From Paenibacillus tyrphae (lineage in GTDB: Bacteria; Bacillota; Bacilli; Paenibacillales; NBRC-103111): a DNA stretch of 64,000 nt. Of this stretch, positions 32,592 to 39,789 are shown piece by piece. Position numbers and translations under genes: made by a program. Location of the stretch: positions 62,001 to 126,000 of the forward strand of contig NZ_JNVM01000014.1 in assembly GCF_000722545.1 (NCBI RefSeq), given 5' to 3'. Below the pieces are notes generated by a model. The model worked only from the letters and a program-made list of their open reading frames with translations. It did no database searches and was not told the origin of the DNA. Position 1 is the stretch's first letter; the number at the start of each line of letters is the position of its first letter.

Positions 32592-33605
32592 TTATTCATA
32601 TCGAATTCTCGGATCAATAAATCCGTAGAGCAGGTCCACCGCCAAATTGATGACGCTGTACAGAACGGCGCTGATTAGCGTAAATGCCTGAATAGGCGCA
32701 TAGTCGGTAGCCAGGATCGATTCGGTCACATAGCCGCCGATCCCCGGCCAAGCGAAGATCGTTTCGGTAATGACTGCGCCGCCCAGCAGATAGCCGAACT
32801 GCAAGCCGAGCACGGTTAAAGTAGGAATCAGCGCGTTCACGAGGGCGTGCTTCAGAATGACGGTGCGTTCGTAAATCCCTTTGGCGCGGGCCGTGCGGAT
32901 AAAGTCCTGCCCGATCACCTCCAGCATGCTGGAGCGCATCATGCGGGCGATGATCGCCATCGTCCCCGTACTAAGGCAGATAGCAGGCAGAATCAGATGT
33001 GACAGCGCTTTCTGAAAGGCAATGAAATCTCCCGAAAGCAGACTGTCGAGCAAGTATAATCCGGTAACGTGGGTTGGCGGGTTGATGTCTTCGCCGATGC
33101 GGCCCAGCGGCGCCGGAGCCCAGCCTAATTTGGAATAAAAAATGGAGATGAGGATCAATCCGAGCCAGAAGACGGGAACACAGGCCCCGATAAGTGAGAA
33201 AATACGCGAAATGTGGTCAACGACCGATTCTTTCTTCGTAGCGGCGATAATACCGACGGGAACGGCAACGAGGACGGCAATGATGAAGCTCGCAATGGTC
33301 AGCTCCAGCGTGGCGGGGAAGCGTGTGGCAAAATCACCGAGCACCGTATTGCCCGTATGCCAGGCCAATCCGAAATCCCCTTGCAGCAGTTGCTTGACGT
33401 AATCGATAAATTGTACGTAGAGCGGATTGTTCAGCCCCATCTCTTGACGAATTTTCTCAACTACAGCCGGAGGGGCTTGTTCGCCTGCCAGCATCACCGC
33501 CGGGTCGCCGGGCAGGACTCTTGAGATAATAAATGTAATCAGTGCAATCCCGATCAGCCCCGGAATCATAAACACGATTCGCCGAAGGATGTAGTTAACC
33601 ACCAT
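32592..33605 (-). CDS. Dipeptide-type ABC transporter permease (DppB/OppB)
   Basis: 337 aa, six membrane segments. N-terminal YILRRIVFMIPGLIGIALIT and VLPGDPAVMLAGEQAP match DppB/OppB; the coupling loop is DFIRTARAKGIYERTVILKHALVNAL near residue 235. First gene of the ten-gene operon, with AGGGGG before ATG 33605 and a leader of about 200 bases from a TTGATT/TATAAT promoter. Confidence 0.93.
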   Translation of the reverse strand: MVVNYILRRIVFMIPGLIGIALITFIISRVLPGDPAVMLAGEQAPPAVVEKIRQEMGLNNPLYVQFIDYVKQLLQGDFGLAWHTGNTVLGDFATRFPATLELTIASFIIAVLVAVPVGIIAATKKESVVDHISRIFSLIGACVPVFWLGLILISIFYSKLGWAPAPLGRIGEDINPPTHVTGLYLLDSLLSGDFIAFQKALSHLILPAICLSTGTMAIIARMMRSSMLEVIGQDFIRTARAKGIYERTVILKHALVNALIPTLTVLGLQFGYLLGGAVITETIFAWPGIGGYVTESILATDYAPIQAFTLISAVLYSVINLAVDLLYGFIDPRIRYE

Positions 33606-33769
33606 CTCTTACCCCCTTTTGTAAAAAATAAGTAACGGCATCGTAGCTATTGTGCGCATGGAAGGAGATGTTCATGTAGCGCTATCCGTTCATCCCAAAT
33701 CCCAAATGGTCCTTCCCGCGTCACTTCCGGGCTCCAAGATGATGGAAGCTTATAAGCCGCCCCCTTTGT

Positions 33770-33788
33770 TGTACCTATTATCGGTACA
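33770..33788. promoter_or_regulatory. Palindrome downstream of the operon promoter
   Basis: TGTACCTATTATCGGTACA, perfect six-base arms around seven bases, about 35 bases after the -10 box. Candidate operator for the IclR regulator of the cluster. Confidence 0.45.
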
Positions 33789-33820
33789 GTGGTTCTTTTT
33801 TAAATATTTTGTTAATTTCG

Positions 33821-33848
33821 ATTATACTCACTTTTCTTAAAAAATCAA
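33821..33848 (-). promoter_or_regulatory. Promoter of the dpp-like ten-gene operon
   Basis: Minus strand TTGATT (33843-33848), 16-base spacer, perfect TATAAT (33821-33826). Confidence 0.7.
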
Positions 33849-33929
33849 TCGTTTTTCATAGCTTTTTTGACTGTCTATGTAAGTTAAGGTGACACAAAAT
33901 TTTTCCAAGTCAGTTCAAGCTATACAAAT

Positions 33930-33965
33930 AAGCCCTACAGGATCGTGGAAGATCCTATAAGGCTT
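33930..33965. other. Long hairpin between divergent transcription units
   Basis: AAGCCCTACAGGATC and GATCCTATAAGGCTT form a 15-base stem (two G-T pairs) with a six-base loop. A short T-rich run follows only on the minus strand. It may stop antisense transcription from the coat-gene side. The remaining bases of 33606-34078 show no gene. Confidence 0.5.
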
Positions 33966-34078
33966 GGAAAGACAGGCCCGCTCGACTTGCCGGTTCTCCA
34001 TTTTCCGCCAAGCATATTCGTCCCTGAATGGCTCATTCTATACCATGTACGCCAATTCACCAGAAAAGGAGCAAGCTT

Positions 34079-34375
34079 ATGCCAGCGACGATGACCCCTC
34101 CCGCTCAGCAGACGCAGCCGCCGATTCCCGTTCCGCCGCGCGTGATTACAACGAAAGATTTGCTTTACCTTAAGGACGCGCTGTCTTGGGAACTCTCGGC
34201 TTTTAAGAAATTTCATTTTTTTGCCCAGCAGGCGACCAATCCGCAAATCAAGCAGGCGCTCGACAAAGCCGGACAGATGCATCAGCGCCATTATGAAAAG
34301 CTGCTTACGCATCTGCAAGTGAACAATACCACCGCTATGGCCAACCTGCCGCGTCCGCAGCAGGCGTCTCAATAA
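34079..34375 (+). CDS. Spore coat protein, CotF-like (first of a pair)
   Basis: 98 aa from ATG 34079, seven bases after AAAAGGAG. A Pro/Gln-rich N-terminus of about 25 residues is followed by two helices, ITTKDLLYLKDALSWELSAFKKFHFF and NPQIKQALDKAGQMHQRHYEKLL, the ferritin-like half typical of CotF-family coat proteins. It should be made in the mother cell during sporulation; a sporulation sigma-factor promoter could not be fixed by eye. The second CotF-like gene follows after 25 bases, so the two are likely co-transcribed. Confidence 0.8.
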   Translation: MPATMTPPAQQTQPPIPVPPRVITTKDLLYLKDALSWELSAFKKFHFFAQQATNPQIKQALDKAGQMHQRHYEKLLTHLQVNNTTAMANLPRPQQASQ

Positions 34376-34400
34376 TTCAAATGTAAGGAGGATGCAGCCG

Positions 34401-34748
34401 ATGCCAGGCCAGCAAGCCCAGAACCCTAACGAAATCGCCAACCCGCAATCCGGACAGCTGCCGCAGGTTAAAGGACCGGAGATGAACGACCGCGACTTCC
34501 TTAACGACGGACTGGCCACATGCAAATTGTTGACCGACAACTTCAACGTGGCCGTCCGCGAGGCCAGCCACGAGCAGCTTCATACCGATATGCTTCAGAT
34601 TTTGACGGAAACGCATCAAAGCGCCCGCGACCTGTTCAACCTGATGTTTCAGAACGGATGGTATAAGCTGGAGGCCGAGGAGCAGCAGAAGCTTCAGCAA
34701 GCGCAGCAGCAGTTCAGCGGGTATTCCTCGCAGTTCCCTTATAAATGA
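34401..34748 (+). CDS. Spore coat protein, CotF-like (second of a pair)
   Basis: 115 aa from ATG 34401, nine bases after AAGGAGG; an ATG three codons earlier lies on the ribosome binding site. N-terminal Gln/Pro/Asn-rich tail, then MNDRDFLNDGLATCKLLTDNFNVAVREA and HTDMLQILTETHQSARDLFNLMFQNGWY, the CotF domain, and a Gln-rich tail ending QFPYK. The two proteins together resemble the split helices of longer CotF proteins and may form a complex in the coat. Confidence 0.85.
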   Translation: MPGQQAQNPNEIANPQSGQLPQVKGPEMNDRDFLNDGLATCKLLTDNFNVAVREASHEQLHTDMLQILTETHQSARDLFNLMFQNGWYKLEAEEQQKLQQAQQQFSGYSSQFPYK

Positions 34749-34756
34749 GCTAGGAA

Positions 34757-34789
34757 AAGCTCCTGCCTTTTGCGGCGGGGGCTTGTTTT
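34757..34789 (+). terminator. Terminator after the coat-protein genes
   Basis: AAGCTCCTGCC pairs with GGCGGGGGCTT, followed by GTTTTG; it ends at the stop of the opposing LysR gene. Confidence 0.7.
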
Positions 34790-34791
34790 GT

Positions 34792-35670
34792 CTACCGGAG
34801 CTCTTGCTTGAGAAATTGATACAGCTTAGCCCCCGCCAGCTTCAGAGGATACTCCGACGTTTTGCAGAGCAGGCCGAGGGTCATCTCGACGAGATCGCCG
34901 CTGATGGCCCGGGCCGTCGTTCCTTCCGGCAGCGAATCTACGGTAATCTTCGGCACCAGAGCAACGCCTAATCCGCCGGCGACATAATATTTCAAAGCCG
35001 TCATGCTGCCGATTTCCATCGTGTTTAACGGCATACCCCCGGCATCCTGCATGACCATCTCCAGCTTCCGCCGATACGGACAGGTGGTTGAGGTGATGAG
35101 CAGCGGATAGTCCCGGATCTGATCCGGTTCGACGACCTCCTGCTTCGCCAGCGGGTGGTCTTCGGGCATCAAGACGAGAAACGGCTCTTTGAACAGAGGC
35201 TCGAAGTAGAGCTCGGCCCCCAAATCCGGCGCGGAGCAAAGTGCCAAGTCGATGTCGCCTTGAAGAAGCCGCTCGCTCTGCGCCGGCGTACTTCCAAACT
35301 CCACCGTAATGCGAATCTTCGGATAGAGAGTTAGAAACTTCTTCAAAACGCCCGGCAGCCGGTAACTTGCCGTCGGTTCCGTCACGCCCAAACGAAGGCT
35401 TCCCGCCATCCCCCATTGCAGCTCGGACATATTTTGCTGTACCCGCTCCATGTCTCTGACAATCGGTAGGCTTTGTTCGTAGAGCAGCCGCCCCGCCTCG
35501 GTTAGCCGGATTTTCTTCCCGCGCTCGATCAGCTGAACGCCCAAGTCGGATTCCAGCTTTTGCATCTGCATCGTGACGGTCGACTGGGCATAATTCATTT
35601 CTTCCGCGGCGCGAATGAAGCTGCCGTGCTGCACGATTGTGTGAAAGGTTTTTAGCATTTTCAGGTCCAT
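34792..35670 (-). CDS. LysR-family transcriptional regulator
   Basis: 292 aa from ATG 35670, chosen because GAGGG lies seven bases upstream; earlier in-frame ATGs overlap it. N-terminal helix-turn-helix: MLKTFHTIVQHGSFIRAAEEMNYAQSTVTMQMQKLESDLG-type pattern at 4-45. The effector domain starts near residue 85 (GSLRLGVTEPTASYRLPGVL). Divergent from an SDR gene 130 bases away with a T-N11-A type site between them, so it probably controls that gene and itself. Confidence 0.92.
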   Translation of the reverse strand: MDLKMLKTFHTIVQHGSFIRAAEEMNYAQSTVTMQMQKLESDLGVQLIERGKKIRLTEAGRLLYEQSLPIVRDMERVQQNMSELQWGMAGSLRLGVTEPTASYRLPGVLKKFLTLYPKIRITVEFGSTPAQSERLLQGDIDLALCSAPDLGAELYFEPLFKEPFLVLMPEDHPLAKQEVVEPDQIRDYPLLITSTTCPYRRKLEMVMQDAGGMPLNTMEIGSMTALKYYVAGGLGVALVPKITVDSLPEGTTARAISGDLVEMTLGLLCKTSEYPLKLAGAKLYQFLKQELR

Positions 35671-35722
35671 TCTCATCCCTCGGGTTATCGAATTCAAATT
35701 TTATGAACTCAGCATTCACTTA

Positions 35723-35739
35723 ATTCAATTATACAGAAT
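35723..35739. promoter_or_regulatory. LysR-type binding motif
   Basis: ATTCAATTATACAGAAT: inverted ATTC/GAAT around nine bases, in the divergent spacer between the LysR and SDR genes. Confidence 0.45.
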
Positions 35740-35799
35740 GTGATTCCTGGCGTACAATCGACTTATAACAAGCAGCGAAGCATAAGGAGGGCATTTTCG

Positions 35800-36540
35800 A
35801 TGAATTTGCAGAATAAAGTAGCGCTGGTCACGGGCGGAGGTACGGGGATCGGCAGAGCGGCCTGTCTTGCGTTGGCTGAACGGGGGGCGGCCGTTATCGT
35901 AAATTATTCGCGATCCGCTGCCGACGCGGAAGCAACGGTTCAGAGCATCAAGGACAAGGGTGGTCAAGCGGTAGCTATCCAGGCCGATATCTCCCAAGAC
36001 CGGGAAGTGCGGCATATGGTCGATCAGGCGGTCCGGCAATTCGGGACCGTGGATCTGCTCGTGAATAATGCCGGGATTACCCGGCACATTCCGATGGACG
36101 ATCTGGAAGCGGCAACGGACGAGGTATGGGACGAGCTCTACGGCGTCAATGTGAAGGGGATGTTTTTCTGCGCGAGAGCCGTGGCCCCTTTCATGAAAAG
36201 CAACAAGCAGGGAGCCATCGTGAATGTAGGCAGCATCGCCGGGATCACCGGATTAGGCTCTTCGCTGCCGTATGCCGTATCGAAAGCGGCCGTACACGGC
36301 CTGACGAAATCTTTGGCGCGCGCCCTGGCACCGTATATCCGCGTCTCCTGCATCGTTCCCGGAGCCGTCGCGACCCGGTGGTGGGAAGGCAAAGAAGAGC
36401 AAATGAAGCGATTGGCTCCGCAGCTATTGCTACAGCGCATTTCCACGCCCGAGGATATCGCCCGCATGATCTGCGCCGCCTTGGAACAGGAAGCCATGAC
36501 CGGCCAGATCATTACGGTCGACAGCGGACAGACGCTGTAA
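35800..36540 (+). CDS. SDR-family oxidoreductase, FabG-like
   Basis: 246 aa from ATG 35800, eight bases after AAGGAGGG. Rossmann motif VTGGGTGIGRA at 11-21, NNAGIT near 88, catalytic Ser (VGSIAGIT), Tyr-x-x-x-Lys as YAVSKAA near 155, and the C-terminal TGQIITVDSGQTL. It reduces a carbonyl with NAD(P)H. No fatty-acid genes are nearby and a LysR regulator is divergent, so a specialised metabolic substrate is likelier than fatty-acid synthesis. Confidence 0.9.
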   Translation: MNLQNKVALVTGGGTGIGRAACLALAERGAAVIVNYSRSAADAEATVQSIKDKGGQAVAIQADISQDREVRHMVDQAVRQFGTVDLLVNNAGITRHIPMDDLEAATDEVWDELYGVNVKGMFFCARAVAPFMKSNKQGAIVNVGSIAGITGLGSSLPYAVSKAAVHGLTKSLARALAPYIRVSCIVPGAVATRWWEGKEEQMKRLAPQLLLQRISTPEDIARMICAALEQEAMTGQIITVDSGQTL

Positions 36541-36752
36541 TGGGAACCCGGCGGAGAGGTCCGCAGTTCTTTGGGGCTTGGCCGCGGCCTGCCCCATAGA
36601 GCCATACCGTAAAAAGTTACCCTACGAGGCCCGTAACAAATACCGACGGAACCCGAGGCTGTGATCGCTTGGGTTTTAGGGCCGATGAACAGGGGGACCC
36701 ATACCTATCGTTTGAGAAGCCAAGGACTTCGATAATAAATTCGAAGAAAAAC
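36541..36752. other. Intergenic stretch without a recognised gene
   Basis: Contains a G/C hairpin (GGGGC...GCCCC) shortly after the SDR stop, then about 130 bases with partial resemblance to a ydaO (c-di-AMP) leader, ATCGCTT and GGGGGACCCAT, but without the conserved 3' half. No ORF with a ribosome binding site. Confidence 0.3.
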
Positions 36753-36792
36753 AAAAAAAACGGCTCTTGCCGCGAACAAGAGCCGTTTTTTG
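36753..36792. terminator. Bidirectional terminator
   Basis: AAAAAAAACGGCTCTTG and CAAGAGCCGTTTTTT around a short loop; it ends just before the stop of the 85-codon ORF on the minus strand. Confidence 0.85.
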
Positions 36793-36794
36793 CA

Positions 36795-37052
36795 TTATTC
36801 CACGAATTCAAAATCGCCGCCCAGAGTTAATAAGAGTGGAAAATAGGAACTGGGACTGTTATACCAATGGTTCCATCCATAAAAGTCTATGTAAGTGCCT
36901 GCTCCTTTGTCTGTGTTTATAAGCATCCATGCTCCTGCTGCTGCAACGGCGGTCACCGCAGAAGCAAACCAAGCAGGAGGAGTCACCGAAAAGAAAAGCA
37001 TAGTTGCTTGCATAGCAGCAATTGTTCCTGTAACAGATGCAGTAGTTAGCAT
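36795..37052 (-). CDS. Small hydrophobic protein, bacteriocin-like or membrane peptide candidate
   Basis: 85 aa in an AT-rich patch. A hydrophobic stretch from about residue 10 to 46 includes VTPPAWFASAVTAVAAAGAW. A polar C-terminus follows, rich in Tyr, Trp and Gly (TYIDFYGWNHWYN), ending in GGDFEFVE. Unlike most genes here it has no visible ribosome binding site before ATG 37052, and an in-frame stop lies 11 codons upstream. Not recognised. A terminator lies right after it and a small two-helix membrane protein is divergent, so a toxin or bacteriocin with its immunity protein is one reading; no processing genes are nearby. Confidence 0.4.
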   Translation of the reverse strand: MLTTASVTGTIAAMQATMLFFSVTPPAWFASAVTAVAAAGAWMLINTDKGAGTYIDFYGWNHWYNSPSSYFPLLLTLGGDFEFVE

Positions 37053-37113
37053 AGCGCAAGAAATTCGATAATATGGTAAAATTTAAACAAAATTAAAAGG
37101 GAGAAATTGTACA

Positions 37114-37305
37114 ATGAAACAAGTACTACTTAATTTTTTTAAAAAAAGACTACCATGGAATATTTTGAATTTTATTATTTTATTCACAATTTTGCCTAGC
37201 ATTTTGAACGTAGATCTTCAAACATCTCTTATGGTAGGATCAATAGTTTTTATCGTAGTGGGTTTAATAGAAATTATTGCAATGGCACTGTGGGGACGAA
37301 AATAG
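37114..37305 (+). CDS. Small membrane protein with two transmembrane segments
   Basis: 63 aa. Basic N-terminus (FKKRLPW), hydrophobic segments at about 15-33 (WNILNFIILFTILPSIL) and 40-58 (MVGSIVFIVVGLIEIIAMAL), ending WGRK: a helical hairpin with both ends probably inside. GGGAG precedes ATG 37114; a TTAGCA-17-TAATAT promoter lies about 65 bases upstream. AT-rich, unlike the surrounding DNA. Not recognised; immunity-like proteins and small stress peptides share this shape. Confidence 0.6.
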   Translation: MKQVLLNFFKKRLPWNILNFIILFTILPSILNVDLQTSLMVGSIVFIVVGLIEIIAMALWGRK

Positions 37306-37332
37306 CTGGTCAATAAATTGAACAGAAGGGCT

Positions 37333-37381
37333 AAAAAAACCACCACGTCGATAATCGGTAGTACTGACTAAGTGGTTTTTT
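37333..37381. terminator. Bidirectional terminator
   Basis: AAAAAAACCAC and GTGGTTTTTT with further pairing between; it follows the small membrane protein. Confidence 0.75.
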
Positions 37382-37406
37382 GGCTTAGTTTCCCATTTTG
37401 TTTACT

Positions 37407-37565
37407 CTATAAAAAACAATCGCTCCGTAACAGTTTCTCAACTTGCTCGTCGCTATAGCCAAGCTCCGCCAATCTTCGGGCGGCGAACCCTCCACTTTGT
37501 TGATGCTCTGTATACCGCGTCATGTAATCCTTTATGCCGTAAAGCTTTTCAAAGATTGCGCCCAT
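37407..37565 (-). CDS. 52-aa ORF, possible C-terminal gene remnant
   Basis: From ATG 37565 to TAG 37407. The peptide reads like real protein: FEKLYGIKDYMTRYTEHQQS, then GGFAARRLAELGYSDEQVEKLL and a Cys near the end. Amphipathic helix composition and codon use match neighbours. There is no ribosome binding site, and the frame stays open for about 20 codons upstream before a stop, so it may be the tail of a deleted gene. Not recognised. Confidence 0.35.
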   Translation of the reverse strand: MGAIFEKLYGIKDYMTRYTEHQQSGGFAARRLAELGYSDEQVEKLLRSDCFL

Positions 37566-37636
37566 CCGGGCAAGGTAGAAAATCCGCCCTTGACTTCCCC
37601 GAACAAGAACGTCGGTGGGTAAGTTACAGTCTCCCT

Positions 37637-37689
37637 AAAAAAAAGAAAAGCCGGACCGTCCCAAGCTCGTCGCTTGGGCAAGTCCAGCC
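37637..37689 (-). terminator. Terminator after the EVE-domain gene
   Basis: Minus strand AGGCTGGACTTGCCCAAGC pairs with GCTTGGGACGGTCCGGCTT, followed by TTCTTTTTTTT. Confidence 0.8.
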
Positions 37690-38175
37690 TCAAGATATGG
37701 GTATATTTCCGGTCTCTATTTTGAGAGTTCCCGCCTCACCCAGCATCGCTCCGGCAATTGTCAGAAAATCCTCCCGGGCGATCTCGAAATGGCCCGAGCG
37801 GAGCTTATACCCCCAATGCCGGTTCCCGCGCGTAAAGCTGAGTCGATCCAGCAGCGGGGCGATTTTCACTTCGCTGCAGGGCACATAGCGGATATCCCGG
37901 CGGAACGGCACGAAGGAATCGGACATCCGGTATTCGTAAACCCGGTCGTCCGCCACTTGTCCAATAGCGGTAAAAGCTTGCAGCGGCTCCCCTTCCTTCA
38001 TGTCCGTACGCGGAGAATAATAAATGAGCCAGTCTCCGGGGCGCATCCTCCGGAGCGGCGCAGACTTGCCGTGGCACAGCTGGGCGAACCCGCCCTGCAC
38101 GCCCCGGCTTACATGGGAAGCGGAGACGACGCCGATCCAGTAGCGCTCTTGCCCGGGTACCGATTGGTCCGGCAT
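37690..38175 (-). CDS. EVE-domain protein
   Basis: 161 aa. It matches the EVE (PUA-like, formerly DUF55) fold: YWIGVVSASHVSRGVQGGFAQLCHGK with the opening W-x-G/V-V, then PLRRMRPGDWLIYYSPRT, which carries the conserved G-D-W-x-x-Y-Y, FTAIGQVADDRVYE and FRRDIRYVPCSEVKIAPLL. EVE proteins bind modified bases in RNA or DNA, and some act in modification-dependent restriction. No partner nuclease is encoded nearby. GGAGG precedes ATG 38175; the DinB-like gene lies 31 bases upstream on the same strand. Confidence 0.87.
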   Translation of the reverse strand: MPDQSVPGQERYWIGVVSASHVSRGVQGGFAQLCHGKSAPLRRMRPGDWLIYYSPRTDMKEGEPLQAFTAIGQVADDRVYEYRMSDSFVPFRRDIRYVPCSEVKIAPLLDRLSFTRGNRHWGYKLRSGHFEIAREDFLTIAGAMLGEAGTLKIETGNIPIS

Positions 38176-38206
38176 TTGTCATTCCTCCTGTTCATTCTCG
38201 CCGCAG

Positions 38207-38746
38207 TTAAGTGTTAAGCAAGAGAGCTTGCTTCAAGCGGTCCTTCTGCATGAGATGGTGGCGGTAATGCATTTCAACGAGCTTGAACCATTCCTCCGCG
38301 GTCAGTCCCCCAAAGCGAGGATGGGCGACGGTATGGTGCAGTGGCGCATTTTCCAGCTTTGGTGCGATTTCGTACATTCGGCGCACGACGGATTTCAGTC
38401 CTTCGACAAGCTGCTCTTTACTTTCGGGCTGCTGAGGCGTGTATTGCGGTGAAGGCGGGACCTGAATGCGCACCGGCGGCAAGCTTCCTTGCTCGAATAT
38501 GGCTGCCCCCACCTCCGTCTTTTCGCCTGCGGATACGGCGTCATTCCCATCTGGCGCCAGGCAGCGCTCCGCGTTGGCAAGCTGCAGGTACAATGCGGCG
38601 CCGATCAAATGCCGGTACATTTGTCCGAGAGACCATTCGTTCTCTCCCGGCTGCTGCTTCAACTGTTCCATACTGAAGCCTTCCAGCTCCTGAATGTAAT
38701 GCTCCGTAATTTCCTCAAAACTCCGCAAAATTTCCGTTGTATTCAT
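38207..38746 (-). CDS. DinB-superfamily (DinB_2) protein
   Basis: 179 aa, four-helix bundle type. Metal ligands are suggested by NEWSLGQMYRHLIGAALYL near residue 35 (His46), AEEWFKLVEMHYRHHLMQ near 155 (two His) and the usual closing helix. The superfamily includes thiol S-transferases such as bacillithiol transferases and many uncharacterised metalloproteins. The neighbouring WYL regulator and EVE gene share its strand. Confidence 0.82.
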   Translation of the reverse strand: MNTTEILRSFEEITEHYIQELEGFSMEQLKQQPGENEWSLGQMYRHLIGAALYLQLANAERCLAPDGNDAVSAGEKTEVGAAIFEQGSLPPVRIQVPPSPQYTPQQPESKEQLVEGLKSVVRRMYEIAPKLENAPLHHTVAHPRFGGLTAEEWFKLVEMHYRHHLMQKDRLKQALLLNT

Positions 38747-38784
38747 AGCTTATCCCAGCTCCTTTTCATCATCTGCTCTTACTA

Positions 38785-38822
38785 TACAAAAACGCTACTG
38801 ACAACAGTATGTCAGTAGCGTT
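38785..38822 (-). terminator. Terminator of the WYL regulator gene
   Basis: AACGCTACTGACA and TGTCAGTAGCGTT, 13-base perfect stem with a six-base loop, T-run on the minus strand. It overlaps the last codons of the regulator, so the stem is partly coding. Confidence 0.75.
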
Positions 38823-39759
38823 TCAGCATCTTTTCGGCTTCTTCCCGGACCCGGATCTTCAGCGCCTCCGGCTCCATCACCACGGCATTCGCCCCCCAGC
38901 CGAGCACCCAATGCAGCAGCTCCTCGGGCTGCCGGACGCGAAACGTGATGACCAAGCCTTCCTCCCGATCCTCGAAGGCTTCCAGGTAAAAGCTGCACGT
39001 TTCCTTCACCCGATCCACGATCGCCGGACTTACCAGAATACGTACCCGGACGTTCCGGTCATCCGTAGGCAAGTAATCCTGCAATTGAAAATCCGGAGGA
39101 AACGAGAACGGGTCCTCCAGAACAGCCAGGCCGTTCATTCGGGATAACCGGAAATGGCGCAGCTCCTGCCGCAGCTCGCAATGCGCCAGCAAGATCCAGG
39201 TACCGCGAACAAGGATAAGCCCGTAAGGGGCGGCCGTGCGGTGGCTATGGCGACTCCCGTCAACCTCCGGCCTGTTTTTGGAGTAATGGAACTTAACCTT
39301 CCTCCGCTCCAATATCACCTGACGCAGCGCTTCCAAGTACTGCTTCTCCCGCCCGCTGATCGGCGCGTCGCCCGCAGCCAGCAGCCGCATGGTCGCGCGA
39401 ATCCGGGACGCCTCGCTGCGGACGCTCTCCGGCAAGACGGCTTCGATCTTGCCCCGGGCGTTCTGCGCCTTCGCGCCGTATCCGGTATCGAACTTTTGTT
39501 CGACAAAGTCCGATCCGATCAGCAGCGCCACCGCTTCTTCCACCGTAAAGCTCACCGGAGGCAGAAAATACCCCTCCATCAAGGAATAACCCTGCCCCGG
39601 AGCGCCGACAACCGGAACCCCCGCCTCGCTAAGCGCTTGAATGTCCCGGTAGATGGTCCGTGTGCTCGTCTCGAAGCGGGCCGCCAAATCCTCCGCCCGC
39701 AGCACCCCTTTGCGCTGCAATTCGATGACGATGGCTAACAAACGATCCGTTTTGTTCAT
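38812..39759 (-). CDS. YafY-type WYL-domain transcriptional regulator
   Basis: 315 aa. DeoR-like helix-turn-helix at 4-55 (RLLAIVIELQRKGVLRAEDLAARFETSTRTIYRDI-type pattern), then GYFLPPVSFTVEEAVALLIGS. The WYL domain starts near residue 140 with KVKFHYSK and carries RTAAPYGLILVRGTWILLAH; the WCX domain completes the protein. WYL domains bind nucleotides or single-stranded nucleic acid. Target unknown; the DinB-like gene downstream is a candidate. GAGGAGG before ATG 39759. Confidence 0.9.
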   Translation of the reverse strand: MNKTDRLLAIVIELQRKGVLRAEDLAARFETSTRTIYRDIQALSEAGVPVVGAPGQGYSLMEGYFLPPVSFTVEEAVALLIGSDFVEQKFDTGYGAKAQNARGKIEAVLPESVRSEASRIRATMRLLAAGDAPISGREKQYLEALRQVILERRKVKFHYSKNRPEVDGSRHSHRTAAPYGLILVRGTWILLAHCELRQELRHFRLSRMNGLAVLEDPFSFPPDFQLQDYLPTDDRNVRVRILVSPAIVDRVKETCSFYLEAFEDREEGLVITFRVRQPEELLHWVLGWGANAVVMEPEALKIRVREEAEKMLKRY

Positions 39760-39789
39760 CTCTGCCGCCTCCTCTCCTATAAGATCGAA

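Noticed and set aside
33652..33840. 62-codon plus-strand ORF in the dpp leader region
   Set aside because: It overlaps the promoter and operator of the minus-strand operon and has no plausible fold.
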